64,000 bases of DNA from JAVBWI01 sp036677445 (lineage in GTDB: Bacteria; Bacillota; Clostridia; Christensenellales; CAG-138): the NCBI GenBank assembly GCA_036677445.1, contig JAVBWI010000023.1:318237-382236 (forward strand), in the 5' to 3' direction. The notes under the pieces are model-generated. The model was given only the letters and a program-made list of their open reading frames with translations, did not search any database and was not told the DNA's origin. This document shows positions 58,834 through 64,000 of the stretch, one piece after another (positions within the stretch are counted from its first letter, which is position 1; each line of letters starts with the position of its first letter). A program made the position numbers and the translations under genes.

Positions 58834-60113
58834 GGCATTTCCTCTCCACGCATATCATAGTCGAGCGCTTGATTTAACCGGACACGTACGTATTCACCCG
58901 GCCGGTGGCGGGGCATCGCGTTAAGCAATATGCTGCCGTCCACCTCCGGGGCTTCCGCATATGAACGCCCATAGGTTACGCCTTCGCGCGTGCCTTCAAT
59001 TAGCACTTCCACGGTACGGCCCACCCTTTCCGCGTTGCGCGCACGGGAGATGCCTTGCTGCTGTTGCATCAATGCGTGAAGCCGCGCGGCCTTCACATCC
59101 TTGGGCACCTGCCCCGGAAGCTTCGCCGCGGGTGTGTTTTCCTCCGGCGAAAAGGCAAACGCCCCCAGCCTGTCAAACGGATAGTCGCGCAGGAAACGCA
59201 GCATGGTCTCAAACTGCGCGTCCGTTTCGCCCGGGAAGCCCACCATCATGGTGGTGCGCAGCATGAAGTCCGACGCGTTGGACCGGATATAGCCGAGCAC
59301 CGCTTCTATATGCGCACGGCTGCCGCGGCGATGCATGCCCCTGAGTATTTCGTCGTCGATATGCTGCAGCGGCATATCGAGGTAATTGCAGATCTTCTCG
59401 TTGCCCGCGATGCCCTGTATCAGCGCTTTTGTAACGGTATCGGGGTATGTATAGAGTACGCGCAGCCAATGCAGGCCTGAGAGCTTGGTCAGTTCCTCCA
59501 TCAGCGGCAGCAGCATGGGCTTGCCGTACAGGTCCAGGCCGTAGCCGGACGTATCCTGCGCAATGATGGTCAGTTCCGTTACGCCGGTATCAAGCAGGCT
59601 TTTCGCCTCGTCGATAAGCTGCGGCATGGGCACGCTGTTGAGCGGCCCGCGGATAAGCGGTATGGCGCAGTAGGTGCAGCGGTTGTTGCAGCCGTCCCCC
59701 ACGCGCAGATACGCGGAATAAAACGGCGTCGTCAGCTTTCGCGCCGCAGCTATGGCACAGCTTGTTCCGCCTGGCAGCAGGCCGGGCAGCCGCTCGTATT
59801 CGTGCACGCCCAGGAAAATATCCACTTCCGGCAGTTCTTTTGTAAGCTCTTCGCGGTAGCGCTCGGACAGGCAGCCCGTCACCACCAGCGTACGGCAACG
59901 GCCTTTTTGCTTATACGCCGCCATCTCGAGTATGGTGTTGACGCTCTCCTGCTTGGCGGATTCGATAAAGCCGCAGGTGTTGACGACCAGCACGTCCGCA
60001 ATGCCAGGCTCCGCCACGATACGATGGCCCGCGCCTTCCAGAATCCCCAGCATGCGCTCCGTATCCACACGGTTTTTAGAGCAGCCCAGCGAGACCACGC
60101 CGATATTACTCAT
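58830..60113 (-). CDS. rimO: Ribosomal protein S12 methylthiotransferase RimO
   Basis: A 427-aa radical-SAM enzyme that methylthiolates Asp in ribosomal protein S12. The N-terminal cluster cysteines are in VSLGCSKNRVDTE, VNTCGFIESAK and VVTGCLSERY. The radical-SAM CxxxCxxC is GCNNRCTYCAIP. A C-terminal TRAM domain starts near residue 365. ATG 60113 lies within the end of ftsK (8-nt overlap), with AGAGGAAG upstream. Confidence 0.96.
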   Translation of the reverse strand: MSNIGVVSLGCSKNRVDTERMLGILEGAGHRIVAEPGIADVLVVNTCGFIESAKQESVNTILEMAAYKQKGRCRTLVVTGCLSERYREELTKELPEVDIFLGVHEYERLPGLLPGGTSCAIAAARKLTTPFYSAYLRVGDGCNNRCTYCAIPLIRGPLNSVPMPQLIDEAKSLLDTGVTELTIIAQDTSGYGLDLYGKPMLLPLMEELTKLSGLHWLRVLYTYPDTVTKALIQGIAGNEKICNYLDMPLQHIDDEILRGMHRRGSRAHIEAVLGYIRSNASDFMLRTTMMVGFPGETDAQFETMLRFLRDYPFDRLGAFAFSPEENTPAAKLPGQVPKDVKAARLHALMQQQQGISRARNAERVGRTVEVLIEGTREGVTYGRSYAEAPEVDGSILLNAMPRHRPGEYVRVRLNQALDYDMRGEEMP

Positions 60114-62553
60114 CTTCCTCTGTCCTTCCCGCATGGCTGCCGAAAATCTGCTCGTACTGCGCGCGCGTGATCAGGAGTTTTCTCGGCTTGCTGCCGTCAA
60201 AGCCGCTGACATAGCCGTGCTGCTCCATAATATCCACCAACCTCGCCGCCCGCGCGTACCCCACGCGCAGCCGCCGCTGGATCATGGAAATGGAAGCCTG
60301 TCCGCTGTCCAGTACGATGCGCACCGCCTCGCCCAACAGATCATCCTCCTGCTTGCCGTTGCCCTGCGCGCCGGAGGATTGCTCTTCATCCATTTCCTCC
60401 ATGAGATGTTCGTCGAAGCTCGGCTCCAGCGCCTGCGACTGGAAGTGGCGCACGATGCGCTCCACCTCTTCGTCGGAAACGAATGCGCCCTGCACGCGTA
60501 TGGGCTTGCCCGCGCCGTTGGGGTGGAAGAGCATATCGCCACGGCCCAGGAGTTTTTCCGCGCCGCCGGAATCGAGTATGATGCGCGAATCGATCGCGGA
60601 GGACACGGCAAACGCGACGCGCGAAGGGATGTTCGCTTTGATCAGGCCCGTAATAACATCCGCCGACGGGCGCTGTGTGGCCACAATCAGGTGTATGCCC
60701 GCCGCGCGGCCCAGCTGTGCGATGCGGCAAATGCTGTCCTCCACGGTATCGGGCGCGACCATCATCAGGTCCGCCAGCTCGTCGATGATAATGACCAGCT
60801 TGGGCAGCTTATTCTGCGGCTCCTGCTGCAGCTCGTTGTAGCGCTCCAGGTCGCGCGCGCCCATCTTGGCAAACTTCTGGTACCGCTCGGTCATCTCGCG
60901 CACGCCGCCGGCGAGCGCGCCCGCGGCCTTCTTGGGGTCGGTCACCACCGGCACCTTGAGGTGCGGCAGCACGCAGAAGGAGGAAAGCTCCACCACCTTG
61001 GGGTCCACCAATATCAGTTGAAGATCGTCCGGCGAGCATTTATAAACCAGCGATATGATGATGTCGTTGATGCAGACGCTCTTGCCCGAGCCTGTCGCGC
61101 CCGCAATGAGCAGATGCGGCATTTTCGCAAGATCCGCGACAATCACCTTGCCTGCGATATCTTTGCCTAGCGCCAGCGTGATGGGGGACTTCGCGGAAGA
61201 AAACTCCTTGCTGTCCACCACGTCGCGCAGCACCACGGTGGCGGAATCCTTGTTGGGCACCTCAATGCCCACGGCCGCCTTGCCGGGGATAGGCGCTTCG
61301 ATACGCACGCGGGGCGCCGCGAGCGCAAGCGCGATATCATCCGCAAGCGCTGTGATGCGGTTGACGCGCACGCCCGGCGCGGGCGCAAGCTCATACCGTG
61401 TAATGACGGGGCCGACGCTGATGTTGACGATCCGGGCGGAGACATTGAAACTTTCCAGCGTCTCCACCAGCAGCTTGCCCTTATCCGCAGGAGACTCCAT
61501 AGCGCGCCCGTAAACCGTGCGAGCGGGGTTGAGCAAGCTGAAGGAGGGCGGCACATACGGCAGGGGCTCCGCGGGCGCCTGTGCAGACGAATGGGCGGAT
61601 ACCGCACGAACGGCGGGCTCCGGCTCCGTTTCAGGCTCTATCTGCATCTGCACGGCGATAAAAGGCGCGGTTTCACGCTGCATTGCCGCGCGCTGCGCGG
61701 TGCGAAGCGGCGTCGTTACAAAATCATCCGGCTCCAAAGTAGGGTTGGATTCGTTATAGAAAGTGATCGCAGGCTCTTCGGCCGCATGCGCTTGTGCTTG
61801 CGCCCGCATATCCGCATTCGGTTCGGGCTCTTTCTTTTGAATGGGCCCTTCGGCGGGCATAAAGGAAATATCGCCTTCAACGTCACGCATGCGGCGGCGT
61901 GCCGGCGTACGCACAGGCTGCAGTATCTGCGGCTCATCTTCGTCGATGGCTGCGGTATAAAGCTCCCTTCGCGCGGCGCGTGCTTCCGAGACATGCTGCA
62001 GGCCGGCTTTTACCTTGGTGCCCACCTGCTGCCCCGTTTTGCGCAACGACAGCCGCGTGACCAGCAGTATGAGTATCAAAAGCCCCGCAATGAGGAAAAT
62101 GTATGTGCCTGCCTCGCCGGTCAGCAGCAGCAGCGGATAGCAAAGAAGCGCGCCCAAAGCGCCGCCGCCCGCAAGCGAGGCGGTACCGTAAACATAGGCG
62201 TCGCGTATATACACAATATATGTGGCGGCGCCCAGCATGGGCCGGGCAATCACGTGCAGCAGCGTAAGCGTGAACCAAACGCCCAGAAGTACCAGCGCCG
62301 TCCTGCCACGCTGCGGTTTTGCGGCGGCACGGCCGATAAATACGATGCCGCCAATCAGCAACGCCGGCGGCAGCGCATAGGCAAACAAGCCGCAAAGGCC
62401 GAACAGCACGGAAGTGATTGCCGCGCCGATCAGCCCCGCCGCTTCGAAATACAAACAAACGCCCAGGAATATGCCAAGAGCGATCAACGCCACGCCCCAG
62501 ACCTCCCGGCGGGTCTGCCTCGCTTCGTTTCTCTTTCTTGCCCCGTTTGCCAA
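60106..62553 (-). CDS. ftsK: DNA translocase FtsK/SpoIIIE
   Basis: An 815-aa membrane-anchored dsDNA pump. Four N-terminal helices (residues 15-165) are followed by an acidic/Pro linker to about 335. Then comes the motor domain with Walker A GATGSGKSV, VDPKVVELSSF, Walker B KLVIIIDELADLMM, and GIHLIVATQRPSADVITGLI. The C-terminal gamma winged helix has SMIQRRLRVGYARAARLVD. TTG 62553 (GAGGTG 7 nt upstream) is chosen; ATG 62568 has no ribosome site. Whether it serves division or sporulation cannot be told from sequence. Confidence 0.95.
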   Translation of the reverse strand: MANGARKRNEARQTRREVWGVALIALGIFLGVCLYFEAAGLIGAAITSVLFGLCGLFAYALPPALLIGGIVFIGRAAAKPQRGRTALVLLGVWFTLTLLHVIARPMLGAATYIVYIRDAYVYGTASLAGGGALGALLCYPLLLLTGEAGTYIFLIAGLLILILLVTRLSLRKTGQQVGTKVKAGLQHVSEARAARRELYTAAIDEDEPQILQPVRTPARRRMRDVEGDISFMPAEGPIQKKEPEPNADMRAQAQAHAAEEPAITFYNESNPTLEPDDFVTTPLRTAQRAAMQRETAPFIAVQMQIEPETEPEPAVRAVSAHSSAQAPAEPLPYVPPSFSLLNPARTVYGRAMESPADKGKLLVETLESFNVSARIVNISVGPVITRYELAPAPGVRVNRITALADDIALALAAPRVRIEAPIPGKAAVGIEVPNKDSATVVLRDVVDSKEFSSAKSPITLALGKDIAGKVIVADLAKMPHLLIAGATGSGKSVCINDIIISLVYKCSPDDLQLILVDPKVVELSSFCVLPHLKVPVVTDPKKAAGALAGGVREMTERYQKFAKMGARDLERYNELQQEPQNKLPKLVIIIDELADLMMVAPDTVEDSICRIAQLGRAAGIHLIVATQRPSADVITGLIKANIPSRVAFAVSSAIDSRIILDSGGAEKLLGRGDMLFHPNGAGKPIRVQGAFVSDEEVERIVRHFQSQALEPSFDEHLMEEMDEEQSSGAQGNGKQEDDLLGEAVRIVLDSGQASISMIQRRLRVGYARAARLVDIMEQHGYVSGFDGSKPRKLLITRAQYEQIFGSHAGRTEEDE

Positions 62554-62585
62554 ATAACAGCACCTCATGCATATGTATTCAATCT

Positions 62586-62614
62586 ATTATACCCCAGAAG
62601 GCTTTCGCATGCAA
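62586..62614 (-). promoter_or_regulatory. Promoter of the ftsK-rimO-pgsA-cinA-recA run
   Basis: Read leftward: TTGCAT (62614-62609), 17 bp, TATAAT (62591-62586), about 33 nt before the TTG start. Confidence 0.78.
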
Positions 62615-62685
62615 ACATACCGTTTTTTGTATGATTCTATGGATTTGAGGCAGTTCGGCATAGCGTTTTATGAAGAAAAAAAGGC

Positions 62686-62714
62686 TTGCAAACACCCGCC
62701 TGTTTGGTTATAAT
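62686..62714 (+). promoter_or_regulatory. tRNA promoter
   Basis: TTGCAA, 17 bp, TATAAT, 33 nt before the tRNA-Thr 5' end. Confidence 0.85.
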
Positions 62715-62747
62715 ATGGACGTTGCCCTGACGCGGCAATACATATAT

Positions 62748-62823
62748 GCTGATGTAGCTCAGTCGGTAGAGCACCTCATTGGTAATGAGGAGGTAGGCAG
62801 TTCGAATCTGCTCATCAGCTCCA
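62748..62823 (+). tRNA. tRNA-Thr (anticodon GGT)
   Basis: Complete cloverleaf: acceptor GCTGATG/CATCAGC, D stem GCTC/GAGC, anticodon stem CCTCA/TGAGG with loop TTGGTAA (GGT anticodon), T arm GGCAG-TTCGAAT-CTGCT with a G-T pair, discriminator T and encoded CCA. It is followed directly by a terminator-like hairpin that includes the CCA bases. Confidence 0.97.
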
Positions 62824-62861
62824 AAAGAAAAACACTCCGCAGCGAGTGTTTTTTCTTTTGG
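62821..62861 (+). terminator. Terminator of tRNA-Thr
   Basis: CCAAAAGAAAAACACT pairs almost perfectly with AGTGTTTTTTCTTTTGG around an 8-base loop. The T6 run inside the 3' arm serves as U tract. Confidence 0.8.
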
Positions 62862-63031
62862 AACAGAGGCAAAATACGCACCGCCTACTTCACGAATTAT
62901 CAATCGGTAATGGGGACGGAGGCGAGCGCCGCCTGTGGCGGATAGAGCGAGCCGGAAGTCCAGTGAGAAAAGGAGCAGAAGGAACGGCCCTTCCGTGACG
63001 CACTGCGACTATTTCGAACTGCGGGCAAAGA

Positions 63032-63094
63032 CAGTTCGAATCTGTTCATCAGCTCCAAAAGCAAAGCACCCCGTAGTGGGTGCTTTGCTTTTGG
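63032..63094 (+). repeat. Duplicated 3' end of tRNA-Thr plus a second hairpin
   Basis: Positions 63032-63061 repeat 62799-62828 (T loop, T-stem 3' side, acceptor 3' strand, CCA and AAAAG) with one mismatch. A new 17-bp perfect hairpin, CCAAAAGCAAAGCACCC with its complement (63055-63094), takes the place of the terminator. There is no 5' tRNA half, so it is not a functional tRNA. The gene-free stretch 62824-63128 contains only this duplication and its flanks. Confidence 0.85.
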
Positions 63095-63128
63095 CGTTAC
63101 AGAGTATATTTCAATTGCCTGCCTTCAT

Positions 63129-63326
63129 TCAGCAGTAATGGGTAATGAGGGGGGCGAAGCCGAACGCTGTCGGAGGTGAATGTCTGTAATTGGCCCCTTT
63201 ACGTTCAAGTTCCTGCAGTAGTTTGGCTATTTCATCAGAGATATCTATGAGATAGTCAGATGTGTAAAAAAGGTAGTAATCTTTCAAATTCACGATCTTC
63301 AACTGATGCGAAATATCCTTTCGCAA
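63129..63326 (-). pseudogene. Small open frame, possibly the end of a frameshifted gene
   Basis: The 65-codon frame reads plausibly as protein for its first 48 codons (IVNLKDYYLFYTSDYLIDIS, then DEIAKLLQELERKG), then runs into the tRNA-flanking repeat. No ribosome site precedes its ATG. Just upstream, another frame (MKQGLENGIHRYRKYCERIF, ATG near 63370) looks coding and stops at about 63310, where the first takes over. A single frameshift would join them. I recognise no family. Confidence 0.35.
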
Positions 63327-63389
63327 TATTTGCGATATCGATGAATCCCATTTTCTAGCCCTTGTTTCATTACATCTAAGTTTGCTTCA

Positions 63390-64000
63390 TCACCATTTAA
63401 GCCTTTCCAGCATGCCCGGCATGAGAATGCCGCTACCATCCAAGGCGTTTATCATGAATTCTTCCTCGTTGCCCAGGGTCCAGGTATCCGTATCTTCAAA
63501 TAAATATTCCTCCTGTGCCTTTACCATCCAAGCGGGAACCATAAGGACTCGTTCCGGATCGTCCTTTGCATTGATATATGTGGTATACAACCTCATCTCA
63601 CGGATGTTGATTCGTATTCTGCCATTACGTTGACCGTCCGCCCAGGCCGCATTCATAAAGTAAATATAGTTAAGTATATCCTGCTTGATTTCTTCGAGTG
63701 GTATCAGTTCCGTATGACCGGCGACGCACTCCGCGATCTGCGCGATATTATTCCATCCAAACCGTTCGATACCCGTTTCGCTGATGAGCATGCTTACGCC
63801 TTCCAGGTCAAACGGCGCGCAGTACAGCGCGGAATAATCCTGCTCACGCGAAAAGCTGCCGCCCTTTTGCGTAGCTGCAGGGATACCGCCGCATTCGCGC
63901 ACAAACGTCACATAACAGCCGGGAATTAAATAATCCTCCGATTCTGCATCCCTTTCCCTTGCAAACATCGCCTTTTCACAACTGATAAGCTGCATGTCCT
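63390..64000 (-). CDS. Probable secreted/lipoprotein C-terminal part, DUF6034-like (partial)
   Basis: The frame is open to the window edge, so the start lies beyond 64000 or at the internal ATG 63995, which has no ribosome site in view. The visible ~200 residues end with RIRINIREMRLYTTYIN, then MVPAWMVKAQEEYLFEDTD and FMINALDGSGILMPGM. This pattern (a pro-Trp segment followed by a closing INALDGS motif) is seen in DUF6034-type and PepSY-like exported proteins of Clostridia. The assignment is tentative. Confidence 0.6.
   Translation of the reverse strand, partial: DMQLISCEKAMFARERDAESEDYLIPGCYVTFVRECGGIPAATQKGGSFSREQDYSALYCAPFDLEGVSMLISETGIERFGWNNIAQIAECVAGHTELIPLEEIKQDILNYIYFMNAAWADGQRNGRIRINIREMRLYTTYINAKDDPERVLMVPAWMVKAQEEYLFEDTDTWTLGNEEEFMINALDGSGILMPGMLERLKW

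Noticed and set aside
63032..63061. Second tRNA gene
   Set aside because: Only the 3' portion of tRNA-Thr is present; there is no D arm, anticodon arm or 5' acceptor strand.

Overview
The window looks like chromosomal core sequence from a GC-rich member of the Firmicutes, class Clostridia. The evidence is pyruvate:ferredoxin oxidoreductase, GerMN-domain lipoproteins, an LCP-family wall enzyme, a DUF2975/YozG-type pair, an SdpR/SdpI-type pair, an ABC-F protein, and the gene order ftsK-rimO-pgsA-cinA-recA. Genus cannot be fixed from the sequence alone. There are no rRNA genes, CRISPR arrays, prophages or complete insertion sequences. The one intact RNA gene is tRNA-Thr(GGT).

Left part (1-24.7 kb): a truncated D,D-carboxypeptidase gene reads leftward. 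A response regulator, a histidine kinase and two GerMN lipoproteins read rightward, followed by an LCP ligase; together they look like an envelope-stress and cell-wall module. After them come an acetyltransferase, a toroid-fold protein, an alpha/beta hydrolase, a SIMPL protein, secreted proteins of unknown role, an ICMT-like membrane protein, DUF2975 plus its Xre regulator, a zinc-ribbon membrane protein, SdpI/SdpR, an 8-oxoguanine-deaminase-like enzyme coupled to QueT, and a large nifJ gene.

Middle part (25-47 kb): an M15 peptidase, a phosphoglycerate dehydrogenase with DUF1015 and aspartate kinase, an EamA exporter, an MreB homologue, mreC-mreD-PBP2, a degenerate EAL protein, an RNA methyltransferase, a TPR protein, Hsp33 and a methyltransferase. 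The lysine/diaminopimelate genes asd-dapA-dapB follow, and dapB carries an unexpected pair of aspartate-kinase-type ACT domains. Amino-acid supply (Ser, Asp, Lys/DAP) and wall elongation (MreBCD/PBP2) are both represented.

Right part (47-64 kb): an Lsa-like ABC-F gene behind an attenuator-like leader, a DUF1576 membrane protein, cysS, DUF975, lgt with a methyltransferase, a small DUF4190-like protein, the recA-cinA-pgsA-rimO-ftsK cluster (leftward), tRNA-Thr with a duplicated 3' end, and the end of a probable lipoprotein gene.

The most unusual feature is non-coding. Arrays of perfect or near-perfect hairpins lie just 3' of many stop codons (about 17.8, 24.7, 30.1, 32.5, 38.2, 38.4 and 46.7-47.2 kb). 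They share modules, appear in both orientations, show compensatory changes in their stems, and in places are nested, with one module sitting in the loop of another. A conserved core of about 65 nt occurs three times, enclosed at the two loci by unrelated but self-complementary arms. This is the best candidate here for an undescribed repeat or RNA-structure system.
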